From: Gammaproteobacteria bacterium
GTDB taxonomy: Bacteria > Pseudomonadota > Gammaproteobacteria > GRL18
Length of the DNA: 53,482 bases
NCBI GenBank assembly: GCA_015488755.1
Contig: WFNB01000071.1
Span: 1 to 53,482 of the forward strand
Reading direction: 5' to 3'
Positions 18,402-25,656 of the stretch are shown here, piece after piece. Each line of letters opens with the position of its first letter. Within the stretch, counting starts at the first letter, position 1. A program made the translations under genes and the position numbers. A model generated the notes under the pieces. That model saw only the letters and a list, made by a program, of their open reading frames with translations, was not told the origin of the DNA and searched no databases.

Positions 18402-18770
18402 TTAAATGTTATAGGGTATTCTGACGGTTGGATCGGACTCTGAAAAGTCTTTAGTATTTCTAGTGACCAGTAGTCGTTCAGAAACTAATGCAGTCGCATG
18501 AATAATTGCATCCGGTAGGTTTATTTTTTTGTTTTTTCTTATTTCAACAGCTTTAATACTGATAGACTGATCCAGATTGATTATGGTAAAAGTTTGAGAC
18601 AGCCATTGTTCAATATTAATATGAGGGTTTTTGTCCCCACCTACCATTACTTTCATCCATGTGATTGTGCTTACTGCTTTATCTTTGAATAATTCAATTT
18701 CATCTTTGGCTGATTGAATGCCATTTAGATAGTCAATAAGAAGACAGGTATCAAATAAAGCTCTCACCAT
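18402..18770 (-). CDS. vapC: VapC-type PIN-domain toxin, probably active-site mutant
   Basis: The 122-residue PIN-domain protein starts MVRALFDTCLLIDYLNG with Asp7 and later has NLPDAIIHATA and LLVTRNTKDF, as in VapC ribonucleases. In close relatives the block STITWMEVMVG supplies the second catalytic acid. Here it reads STITWMKVMVG, with Lys40 in place of Glu (one G-to-A change). If correct, the toxin may be inactive. It overlaps vapB by 7 nt. Both genes form the first of two vapBC pairs in this island. Confidence 0.88.
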   Translation of the reverse strand: MVRALFDTCLLIDYLNGIQSAKDEIELFKDKAVSTITWMKVMVGGDKNPHINIEQWLSQTFTIINLDQSISIKAVEIRKNKKINLPDAIIHATALVSERLLVTRNTKDFSESDPTVRIPYNI

Positions 18771-18976
18771 TCATCCCTAAGTTTTTCTTGATAGCTAAGC
18801 CCATCGTCACTTTTATTTTTCCATGCACCAAAAGCATCAACTGATGGTTGTTTGTTTTTTTTAACGAATAAGTCTATTGCTCTACGAATCGCTTCGGCTC
18901 TGGAAATACTGAATTGATCACACAACTCGGAAAGAGAGTGTATTTGATTTTCGGGTATATCAACTAATGTTTTCAT
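18764..18976 (-). CDS. vapB: VapB-type ribbon-helix-helix antitoxin
   Basis: This 70-residue protein starts with a short beta-strand, TLVDIPENQI, followed by two helices (SLSELCDQFSISRAEAIRRAIDLFVKK), the RHH fold used by antitoxins to bind their own promoter. The C-terminal tail (DGLSYQEKLRDEW) should wrap the VapC partner. The start is ATG at 18976 with AGG upstream. It precedes vapC with a 7-nt overlap. An AT-rich stretch with GGTATATATCATAC just upstream could be the promoter/operator. Confidence 0.87.
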   Translation of the reverse strand: MKTLVDIPENQIHSLSELCDQFSISRAEAIRRAIDLFVKKNKQPSVDAFGAWKNKSDDGLSYQEKLRDEW

Positions 18977-19052
18977 AATTTAGGTGCCTCTATATGGTAT
19001 ATATCATACTGTATTTACACTTCAACTGCGTAGAATGAGCGATTATGTTAAA

Positions 19053-19322
19053 TCAGCATTGTTTTGGTGGTTTTTTGGAGGTATGAAATACTCGCAAAAT
19101 TTCAACTTGATTATTACAAATCCGATAGGGGATGATATATGAGGTTTTATCAATGACCAGTTCCTTTGTTCCTTCAATTCTTCCTGGTCGTCCAAGTGAA
19201 GGGGTGTCTTTTAATAAATTAACACTCTCTTTAATTCTCTGAACAACTACAATTGCTACCTGAGGCTTATCTTGTGCAATATAGTCGGCCTCTTTATCAA
19301 GATTTCTAAGAGCTTTTAGTTG
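19053..19322 (-). pseudogene. RelE/ParE-family toxin remnant lacking its start
   Basis: An 89-codon open stretch reads QLKALRNLDKEADYIAQDKP..., then LLKDTPSLGRPGRIEGTKEL and ends YIIPYRICNNQVEILRVFHT plus a short tail: the core and C-terminus of a RelE/ParE toxin. Directly upstream in frame is TGA (19323-19325), and no start codon is present, so about ten N-terminal residues are missing. No antitoxin gene is left beside it. It occupies most of the 407-nt gap between the two vapBC pairs, which otherwise looks empty. Confidence 0.8.
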
Positions 19323-19383
19323 TCAGCGACACATAAAATGAAATTTGAAAAATTTATGAAAAATGAGTTATTTTACATCCTCG

Positions 19384-19785
19384 TCATGTGTCATCCAACA
19401 CTGAAATTAAATTGAGATGTTTTACAAAGGGCATAAAATCTCTATCTGAAAAAAGTAGGGGAATTTTATTATCAATACAGAAACTAGCAATAATTACATC
19501 TGCTGTTTTTCTAATGGTAATTCCTCTCTTCCTTAATGCTCGATAGTTATCTGCACATTTAACAACCATACTTTTACCAAACATTTCATGCTGTTCCAAA
19601 GTAGCTAATGATTTTTTTGCTTTATTGTAGTCTTCGTCACTTCTAAACCCTTGTAGTATTTCCATTACTATTATATCGCCAATAGCGACCGTGCCATCTA
19701 TAAGGGCAATATCAAGTATATTGGTTTCTTTGTTCTCAATCCCATTAAAGTAATCAATCCAAATACTGGTATCAACCAATATCAT
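19384..19785 (-). CDS. vapC: VapC-type PIN-domain toxin
   Basis: The 133-residue PIN-domain protein has all four expected acids: Asp5 in MILVDTSIWIDYFNG, Glu42 in VMEILQGF, Asp in KTADVIIASF and Asp in LLFSDRDFMPF. It should be an Mg2+-dependent endoribonuclease, held in check by the VapB-like partner with which it shares an ATGA overlap. The intact active site contrasts with the Glu-to-Lys change in the other VapC of this island. Confidence 0.92.
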   Translation of the reverse strand: MILVDTSIWIDYFNGIENKETNILDIALIDGTVAIGDIIVMEILQGFRSDEDYNKAKKSLATLEQHEMFGKSMVVKCADNYRALRKRGITIRKTADVIIASFCIDNKIPLLFSDRDFMPFVKHLNLISVLDDT

Positions 19786-19976
19786 TTACCACCCCTCATT
19801 TCATCTAGATCACCATCCCACTTTAGTTTTCCTCGAAGTTTGCGAATTTCTTGCTGTTTATTGAGTCTAACCAGCATTTTAAGCCCAAGTTCAACGGCTT
19901 CCTTTTTTGTGTCTACTCCCGCTGCTGTTAAAGCATCGCTCATTAGTTGATCGTCAATAACAATATTCGTTCTCAC
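19782..19976 (-). CDS. vapB: VapB-type antitoxin (GTG start)
   Basis: This 64-residue antitoxin begins RTNIVIDDQLMSDALTAAGV, the VapB2/AbrB-like RHH start, and ends WDGDLDEMRGGK, which should bind VapC. The GTG at 19976 is chosen because AGAGG lies just upstream and the operator ends there; an ORF extended to 20042 would read through the palindromic operator and would not look like protein of this family. It overlaps vapC by ATGA. Confidence 0.88.
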   Translation of the reverse strand: MRTNIVIDDQLMSDALTAAGVDTKKEAVELGLKMLVRLNKQQEIRKLRGKLKWDGDLDEMRGGK

Positions 19977-19987
19977 TTGACACCTCT

Positions 19988-20014
19988 TGTGTATGAATTT
20001 GCAATACATACACA
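19988..20014. promoter_or_regulatory. Palindromic operator of the second vapBC pair
   Basis: TGTGTATG (19988-19995) and CATACACA (20007-20014) form a perfect 8-bp inverted repeat with an 11-nt spacer, 11 nt upstream of the GTG start of vapB. Position and symmetry fit the site at which the VapBC complex represses its own promoter. Confidence 0.7.
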
Positions 20015-20226
20015 TGGTATCATGGCAAAAAGAACATAACAAGAAAATGCATCGGAGGTGCTACTGCCTACTCCCCCTCAGTGATATTAACAATCATCCT
20101 GTTTACTTATTCTAGAGGACTCATATCCAACCAAAGAATACTTTAGCCTATCGTACAAATATTACCTTTATGAGCCTCACAGGAGATATCCAAGCCCACT
20201 ACCCTTCTATTGCCAGCTTTATTGTC

Positions 20227-20345
20227 AAAATGCAGAAATAAACAATCGGATCAATGCTTATTTTTTAGCCTTTTGAACTGTTTGAGCATAGCAAGCTTTC
20301 AAAGGGCTAAAAAATGAGTGATGATTCGGTTGTTGGCAAATAACA
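20227..20345 (+). repeat. 119-bp palindromic repeat, copy 2
   Basis: Second, same-orientation copy of the element at 18158-18276, of equal length. Its 94-bp inverted-repeat core is 20241-20334. Together the two copies bracket vapBC 1, the RelE/ParE remnant and vapBC 2. Between 20043 and 21026 there is no intact gene; the stretch holds this repeat, two copies of the GGGGCTAAAGCCCC element, two palindromes and a broken reading frame. Confidence 0.85.
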
Positions 20346-20459
20346 CCATTGCAAGCCAATCATCCGAACGTTTTTTTGCCTCTGATGGGTTTTCTAGTTA
20401 TGTTTTTCGGAGGTTTAGTCTTTAAGGATGCTTGGGTTCAGAATTTCAATCCACTCATT

Positions 20460-20486
20460 TTGCGGGGCTAAAGCCCCAACTCCAAT
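20460..20486 (+). repeat. GGGGCTAAAGCCCC dispersed repeat, copy A
   Basis: Core GGGGCTAAAGCCCC at 20464-20477 followed by AACTCCAAT, identical to copy C (23651-23673) over the core and tail. Confidence 0.75.
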
Positions 20487-20528
20487 AGTAGTTTGGTTTA
20501 TTTTTTGAGCTTAGCCTCCATCAGAAAT

Positions 20529-20576
20529 GGGACTTTAGTACCGCTTACTTTACGGGGCTAAAGCTCCAATTTCAAT
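20529..20576 (+). repeat. GGGGCTAAAGCCCC dispersed repeat, copy B
   Basis: About 48 bp starting GGGACTTTAGTA, with the core GGGGCTAAAGCTCC at 20554-20567. It is diverged from copy C, which has the same layout. Confidence 0.7.
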
Positions 20577-20686
20577 AGTGGTTTTGTTACTTTTTGATAC
20601 CCAAAGAAACAGCGTAGGGTGGTAAGACTTAAAATGAGTATAAAAAAACTGGATGGAGTTATCACTCATTTTTTGCTTGACTGAGT

Positions 20687-20727
20687 GTATACACTGTGTA
20701 TACTTTATTGTAGATACAATGTATCTA
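20687..20727. promoter_or_regulatory. Tandem perfect palindromes, likely operator
   Basis: Two 17-bp perfect palindromes lie side by side: GTATACAC-T-GTGTATAC (20687-20703) and TAGATACA-A-TGTATCTA (20711-20727), with centres 24 bp apart. They sit 15 nt upstream of an ATG that opens a broken gene, so they probably served as its operator. Confidence 0.6.
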
Positions 20728-20742
20728 TTTGAGATTGAAGAT

Positions 20743-21003
20743 ATGAGGCTATAAAATAGAGCAAGTGGCTTATTAATTTGCTGTCCTATTAGCACGAGTA
20801 TTAGAGGACAAAAAACTGAGATCTCAGTTAGGGATCTAGAGCACCCATCGGTAGTGGCTACTAATTTAATTCAAACCTTATCTTGGAAAGATCGAAGAGT
20901 TAAATTTATTAAAAAAGCTGAAAAAAATATTTTTGAAAAAGTTATTTTAAATCTGATCCCTATCATTGGAGCAGATAAGGTGATAGAAAAGTACCTTGAA
21001 TAA
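20743..21003 (+). pseudogene. Broken gene of unknown family behind the tandem palindromes
   Basis: An ATG at 20743 is followed after three codons by TAA. The same frame then stays open for about 80 codons to TAA at 21001-21003, including RGQKTEISVRDLEHPSVVAT and a lysine-rich C-terminal half ending IIGADKVIEKYLE. The later part looks protein-like, with amphipathic helices. I do not recognise the family. It converges on hipA, ending 23 nt from it. Confidence 0.45.
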
Positions 21004-21026
21004 GAATGTGTAATAATTCATACTAT

Positions 21027-22301
21027 TTAAACTTCTATCTTGAAATTGGCATTAAGCTTAAGCCAGTGGGCTTTGAGCTTGTCTTTATGCTCTTCATCCA
21101 TGGGCAAATCTTTTAAAGCTTCAGGCCACAAGGCGCGCGCCTTATCCATAGTGTCGTTAATGTGTGGCTTGATTGCACGCCAAGGTATACCCGATTTTTC
21201 AGCCCAATACTGAAAATTGTCTTTGGTCACTGAATACCATTTTTTCGTTTTACCCAGATTTAAGGCATATTCCTTTTCATCTTCAATATAAACACTGGTG
21301 GTGACAATATCATAGGCAGGAGACAATCTTGGTGTCACCTGATCTTGGTAAAGAAGGCTCCAATTTTTTAGATGGGCATCACCATTAGCCAGTAAAATAT
21401 TCACCAGTAATCGTCTGGCAAATTGCTGGGCATCGGCTAAGCCATCACCAGAAAAATCGTAAATGACCTTGCCTATTTGTTCATAATTAGCAGAGTTATA
21501 TTTTTCATGTGGGTATTTCACTAAAACTTGTGCAAAGTCTTCCATGTGAATTCTTGTATTGCCCTCACGATCAAAGCGTTTGATGGCAAAAGCCAGCTTT
21601 TCTTCCGGCAGATTAATTTGTGGCAGGTTGTCCAGTTTGTTAAGCTCAATAAGCTTGATATCTGGGATATCCACACCCGCCAAAGCGGCAAGGTGCATCG
21701 CCGTGTATTCATTTAAAGGTACCTGCTTATGCTTGGTTGATGGTGTTTTGATAATCCAATCACCTAGTTCACCATTTTTAGTCAGGTTGTAGCGTCCCTC
21801 TTTTTCCTTCATGGAAAACTTCATTTGAATGCCAGCCAAAGAGAATTTGTTTTTTCTATCGTCATCTGCGAATTTTATGGCTTTGGCTTGACCGTGGGTG
21901 GTAAGCACACTTTCTGGTACCTCTTCGGGTTCCATTGGTGTGGCAACCAATGCACCTGGCAGGTCTTGACCAAGATAAGAGAATAGCTGAAACTCATTGT
22001 CAATGTGAGTTTTTAACCCTTGGGAAATTAATTCCCGCAATGCCCCTTCTGGGAGCAGGTTGGATAAAACGGGGGATAGCCTCATACTTTTTGCCCATGG
22101 CTTTGACATGAGCTTTTTTGAATTTGGAAAGCTTGGGTGTGTGATCAGGCTGAATGTTGGGCGTGAAGGATCGTGTTTGAATTCATCTGCAAAGCTCAAA
22201 ACATTACGACCGTTTTCAAAGCCAGCCAGATAACCCACCAGCCGGTTATGCAGGCTTAGCTTTAAAACGCTCATTTCATCTATGTTTTCTGGAGCGCTCA
22301 T
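21027..22301 (-). CDS. hipA: HipA-family serine/threonine kinase toxin
   Basis: The 424-residue protein has an N-terminal LVGYLAGFENGRNVLSF domain, the ATP-site motif GIQMKFSM, and the kinase core LANGDAHLKNWSLLY with LSPAYDIVTT, the signature of HipA toxins. In E. coli HipA phosphorylates glutamyl-tRNA synthetase and causes growth arrest; substrates vary in the family. Length fits HipA (~430). It overlaps hipB by 4 nt (ATGA), in antitoxin-first order. Key catalytic residues seem intact. Confidence 0.93.
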   Translation of the reverse strand: MSAPENIDEMSVLKLSLHNRLVGYLAGFENGRNVLSFADEFKHDPSRPTFSLITHPSFPNSKKLMSKPWAKSMRLSPVLSNLLPEGALRELISQGLKTHIDNEFQLFSYLGQDLPGALVATPMEPEEVPESVLTTHGQAKAIKFADDDRKNKFSLAGIQMKFSMKEKEGRYNLTKNGELGDWIIKTPSTKHKQVPLNEYTAMHLAALAGVDIPDIKLIELNKLDNLPQINLPEEKLAFAIKRFDREGNTRIHMEDFAQVLVKYPHEKYNSANYEQIGKVIYDFSGDGLADAQQFARRLLVNILLANGDAHLKNWSLLYQDQVTPRLSPAYDIVTTSVYIEDEKEYALNLGKTKKWYSVTKDNFQYWAEKSGIPWRAIKPHINDTMDKARALWPEALKDLPMDEEHKDKLKAHWLKLNANFKIEV

Positions 22302-22657
22302 TCATCGCCCTCCAGCATGTCTTTCCATGGATCATTGGCAAGAGAATTTTCATCATTCTTATCCTCTGCCCGTTCAGCACTATTATTATAAGCACTTGCA
22401 GATGATAATATATTCTGATGCTTGGTTTGTGTATCCTCTAAAATTGATTTTACCGCATTTAGCTTTTCCTCTGGGATTAAAAGCAGCTCGCTTTTAAGCC
22501 CCTTGGCAATGAGTTCAAGAGTGTTTAGTCTGGGATTGCCCTTGGACTCTACATGCTGATATTGCTGGCGTGACACACCGATACGAAGCATCATGTCTTT
22601 TTGCTTTAGGCCAAGGGCTAATCTGCGTTTTTTTAGTTGTTGAAGTAGTGATCTCAT
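22298..22657 (-). CDS. hipB: HipB-type XRE-family antitoxin/repressor
   Basis: Residues ~5-70 form an XRE helix-turn-helix (LALGLKQKDMMLRIGVSRQQYQHVESKGNPRL). The remaining ~45 residues are low-complexity and polar, as in unstructured antitoxin tails that end near HipA's active site. At 119 residues it is longer than E. coli HipB (88). It overlaps hipA by ATGA, and a long inverted repeat upstream (22721-22787) could be its operator. Confidence 0.9.
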   Translation of the reverse strand: MRSLLQQLKKRRLALGLKQKDMMLRIGVSRQQYQHVESKGNPRLNTLELIAKGLKSELLLIPEEKLNAVKSILEDTQTKHQNILSSASAYNNSAERAEDKNDENSLANDPWKDMLEGDE

Positions 22658-22720
22658 CGTAGGAAACTCATATATTGCTTGTAAACCATAAGAAATACAT
22701 TAGTTTCTTTTTTCTAAAAA

Positions 22721-22787
22721 AGCAATAAATAAATAGCTTTTTAGTATGCGATAGCCTTTTTTGACAAAAAACTATTTATGTATTGCT
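22721..22787. promoter_or_regulatory. Inverted repeat upstream of hipBA
   Basis: AGCAATAAATAAATAG (22721-22736) and CTATTTATGTATTGCT (22772-22787) pair at 15 of 16 positions across a 35-nt spacer, 64-130 nt upstream of the hipB start. Two spaced half-sites of this kind suit cooperative binding by a HipB dimer pair. Assignment is by position only. Confidence 0.5.
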
Positions 22788-22816
22788 TTTTGTGCTGTGT
22801 AAGAGGCACTCACGTG

Positions 22817-23560
22817 CTAGATTTTTAGCTCTGCTTTTCTTCTTTGTTCGATACGCTGTTGCATGGATAAATAATTATCAAGGCGGTGTTGATGCTGTGG
22901 CTGTAGGTTTCTTAACTGCCCACCAATAAAGGTTCGTCTGCTTGGGTAGGGTTCAAAATTAATAAAGCGGATATTTAGATTACAATTAAAGGCCATAAAA
23001 TCCATAGCAACATCACATTGAACAAAGGCATTACCACCTTCATCCTCTATTGCTTCGGGCCAATAACCATCTATTGCTAATAACATACCGGCACTGGACA
23101 CATTACTCACATGGCCTTCATAAACAGAGTCTTTCATTTTAACCTGTGATGCAGTATCCAGATTAATTCTAAAGGTTTTTCTACGTTGCCCTTTTTGTAA
23201 GCGTTTTGGGATCACAATCTCATATAAAATATCCCCATTATCTAAAATAATATTACTGACTTTGGAATGAAAAGAATACACATCATGATCACGATTCGCC
23301 TGAGTCAAAATAGTGACGGGATCATTGCGTTCTAAAATAATTTGTCCATTAGGTGATTTCTCAGCAATAATCAGGCTATTGCGCTTTCTATCCATTGTTA
23401 CCGCAGTGGATAAAATAGAGACACCAGAAGCCGTTTCAATTGTCAGCCTGCTGTCTTGCTTTAGTTGATAGATAAACTCATCTCTAAGAAGCTTTTCAAA
23501 GACTTCTTGAGCCGTTTCTTTGTTAAACATTTTATTAGTAAATAAATTAAAAAAAGACAT
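22817..23560 (-). CDS. YcgR-like PilZ-domain protein
   Basis: About 247 residues. An N-terminal YcgR-type beta-barrel domain is followed by a PilZ domain with the cyclic-di-GMP motif RRKTFR and NVSSAG about 35 residues later. Family members bind c-di-GMP and slow flagella or act on other effectors; the flgBCDE operon in this window makes a motility role sensible. ATG 23560 is chosen: it has AGG 8 nt upstream, and the longer open frame to 23743 would read through a dispersed GGGGCTAAAGCCCC repeat. No membrane segments. Confidence 0.87.
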   Translation of the reverse strand: MSFFNLFTNKMFNKETAQEVFEKLLRDEFIYQLKQDSRLTIETASGVSILSTAVTMDRKRNSLIIAEKSPNGQIILERNDPVTILTQANRDHDVYSFHSKVSNIILDNGDILYEIVIPKRLQKGQRRKTFRINLDTASQVKMKDSVYEGHVSNVSSAGMLLAIDGYWPEAIEDEGGNAFVQCDVAMDFMAFNCNLNIRFINFEPYPSRRTFIGGQLRNLQPQHQHRLDNYLSMQQRIEQRRKAELKI

Positions 23561-23625
23561 TGGTCTTAACCTGTTCTTTGGCAATAATTTGCCGTTAATA
23601 CATGATAACAACTTTACTTGGAAAC

Positions 23626-23673
23626 GGGACTTTAGTCTCACCTGTTTTGCGGGGCTAAAGCCCCAACTCCAAT
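23626..23673 (+). repeat. GGGGCTAAAGCCCC dispersed repeat, copy C
   Basis: 48 bp beginning GGGACTTTAGT, with core at 23651-23664 and tail AACTCCAAT. It lies between the PilZ gene and the gene upstream of it. A looser relative (GGGGCT...AGCCCC) lies at 31880-31898. Confidence 0.75.
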
Positions 23674-23727
23674 GATTACACGGTGCTAAGTCATTACACT
23701 CTGGTACGGCATAATGAGTGATGTATT

Positions 23728-24249
23728 TTAAACTTTTCCCCACTCTTTTGAGCGTACTTTTGATGCTTGGCCTAAATCAGTATTTTCTGTATATAAATTA
23801 TCATCAAGTAATTGGGCAAAAAATGGATTTGTATCACTAGCAAGATTGCCTTCTTGATTATTCTTCACATAATGCTGTTGATTGTCATTCTGTCTTGTAT
23901 CGGACTGGTTAATAAAGCCATCAGCCAAAGCCATTAGGTGTTCTTCTACATCTTGATGAGTTTCATGACGTATAATTGAATTCGTAATAGAGCTTAGCAC
24001 ACCTACGACACCACCCAATAGGCTTCCAAAGAGTACCCCACCGATCAATTTTGAGCCTTCACTAGCATCATCATGCGTTTGTTCGCGGTATTGATTGGCA
24101 ATTATGGGTAAGTGCTGTATTGGGTTAACAATATCGAGCACATCGCCAAAAGTAAAACCATCTTTACCCCAAAATGGTTCATTATGGGCTTGTTGGGTCT
24201 TGATAACAGAATTTGCATTATGTTTTGCTAATGATGGTATTTCTTGCAT
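23728..24249 (-). CDS. Hypothetical protein with a glycine-rich hydrophobic segment
   Basis: I do not recognise this 173-residue protein. It has polar ends and one central hydrophobic, glycine-rich stretch (LIGGVLFGSLLGGVVGVLSS, residues ~86-105) that could insert in a membrane or pack as a glycine zipper. A conserved-looking FTFGDVLDIVNPIQHLPIIA block sits before it. It reads toward the PilZ gene, with the repeat copy C in between, and lies downstream of the rpoS terminator. Confidence 0.65.
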   Translation of the reverse strand: MQEIPSLAKHNANSVIKTQQAHNEPFWGKDGFTFGDVLDIVNPIQHLPIIANQYREQTHDDASEGSKLIGGVLFGSLLGGVVGVLSSITNSIIRHETHQDVEEHLMALADGFINQSDTRQNDNQQHYVKNNQEGNLASDTNPFFAQLLDDNLYTENTDLGQASKVRSKEWGKV

Positions 24250-24316
24250 AAAAGCCCCTTCTATTTACTCTGCTGACTTATTCATACTATGAAATTATGC
24301 AAATAATAAGCCAAAA

Positions 24317-24346
24317 AAAAGCACCTGCTTTTCAGCAGGTGCTTTT
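24317..24346 (-). terminator. Rho-independent terminator after rpoS
   Basis: An AAAAGCACCTGC / GCAGGTGCTTTT stem with a TTTTCA loop, flanked by A- and T-runs on the two sides so it could work in both directions. It lies about 50 nt after the rpoS stop. Confidence 0.9.
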
Positions 24347-24396
24347 ATAAGCATAAAACAGTTAAGCTAAGGTATTTAACACTTAGTTGTAGTAGC

Positions 24397-25536
24397 TTAG
24401 TTATTAAGCAATGAGTCGCCTGTATAACCGTCTGTTTCGAGTATTTCTCGCAATTGTTTCAGTGCTTCAAGCTGGATCTGCCGGACTCTTTCTCTGGTGA
24501 CACCAATTTCATTGCCAACTTCTTCTAGTGTTGCGGTATCATAGCCATGTAGGCCAAAGCGACGTTCTACCACTTCCTTTTGTTTATCGTTTAGTTTTGA
24601 TAACCAGCGATCAATATTAGAACGCATGTTTTCATCTTGTAAAAACGACATGGGTTCGGGGTTATTCGTATCTGGAATCGAATCTAGTAAGGGACGTTCA
24701 CTATCAACGCCTACAGAAATATCAACCGAAGAGGTACGTTCATTTAATTTGAACATTTTTTGCACATCTTCAACCGGTCTGTCTAATAAGGTGGCAATTT
24801 CTTCTGCGCTTGGTTCATGATCCAACGTTTGGGTGAGTTCTCTGGCCGCCCGAAGATAGATATTAATTTCTTTAACGATATGAATGGGTAAGCGTATGGT
24901 ACGCGTCTGATTCATTAAGCCTCGTTCAATTGTCTGGCGGATCCACCAAGTGGCATAGGTTGAAAAACGAAAGCCTCGTTCAGGGTCAAACTTTTCTACT
25001 GCTCGAATCAGCCCCATATTGCCTTCTTCAATTAAGTCCAACAGTGGCAGGCCCCGATTAAGATAACGGCGAGAAATTTTTACTACCAAACGAAGATTGC
25101 ATTCAATCATTCGTTTGCGCCCTTCTTCAATGCCTTGTTGAGCCATTCGGGAATATTTAACTTCTTCTTCAGCACTCAATAAAGCAGCAAAGCCAATTTC
25201 ATTCAAATACAGTCGAGTGGCATCCATATCGCCAGTAAGAGACTTACTTCTACGTCTGAGTTTCTTTGCCTTAGTATCTGTATCCAAACTCGGTTCAAGT
25301 GATGATGCACTACTCACATCTTGAGAGATATTTTTTTCAGTAGTGGCTTTTTTCTCAGACTTTTTGTTTGCTATTTTCTTAGGTTTTTTGGTAATAATAT
25401 GGTCATTTACATTATCAAGCGGTATACCCAGTTTATCCAGCAATACATCTTCTTGATCAAACGAATTCATTATAAGCCCTGACGACATTGAGTTTTTAGC
25501 ACTCAAATACCGTTCTTTAGATTCCATCGATTCCAT
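24397..25536 (-). CDS. rpoS: RNA polymerase sigma factor RpoS (sigma-38)
   Basis: The 379-residue protein has [11 protein letters not shown] (region 1.2), [27 protein letters not shown] (regions 2.1-2.2 in part), [17 protein letters not shown] (2.3-2.4) and [18 protein letters not shown] (4.2), close to RpoS over its full length. The ~100-residue N-terminal extension, lysine-rich and low in complexity, is longer than in E. coli RpoS (330 aa). The ATG at 25536 has AAGGGGG 5 nt upstream. RpoS drives the general stress and stationary-phase response. Its place after nlpD is conserved across gammaproteobacteria. Confidence 0.95.
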   Translation of the reverse strand: MESMESKERYLSAKNSMSSGLIMNSFDQEDVLLDKLGIPLDNVNDHIITKKPKKIANKKSEKKATTEKNISQDVSSASSLEPSLDTDTKAKKLRRRSKSLTGDMDATRLYLNEIGFAALLSAEEEVKYSRMAQQGIEEGRKRMIECNLRLVVKISRRYLNRGLPLLDLIEEGNMGLIRAVEKFDPERGFRFSTYATWWIRQTIERGLMNQTRTIRLPIHIVKEINIYLRAARELTQTLDHEPSAEEIATLLDRPVEDVQKMFKLNERTSSVDISVGVDSERPLLDSIPDTNNPEPMSFLQDENMRSNIDRWLSKLNDKQKEVVERRFGLHGYDTATLEEVGNEIGVTRERVRQIQLEALKQLREILETDGYTGDSLLNN

Positions 25537-25656
25537 TAAAGCCCCCTTTAAATCGATCTATATTTTCAGTCAGTTAAGTGTGACTGAAAACGGATAAAAG
25601 AATTAACACTTGCTGACTCTATGCAGTAGATTCAGCAATAATTCCGGATGAAGTTG

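Noticed and set aside
18158-20345. Composite transposon
   Set aside because: The flanking repeats are only 119 bp and carry no transposase; there is no target duplication outside them that I can see.
20550-20795. 81-codon minus-strand reading frame
   Set aside because: It overlaps repeat copy B and the tandem palindromes, and its translation is not protein-like.
18402-22657. Defence island with restriction or CRISPR genes
   Set aside because: Only toxin-antitoxin genes and remnants are present; no nuclease-helicase sets, methylases or spacer arrays were seen.
23561-23743. N-terminal extension of the PilZ protein
   Set aside because: This open stretch runs through a dispersed GGGGCTAAAGCCCC repeat and lacks family similarity; ATG 23560 has a better ribosome-binding site.
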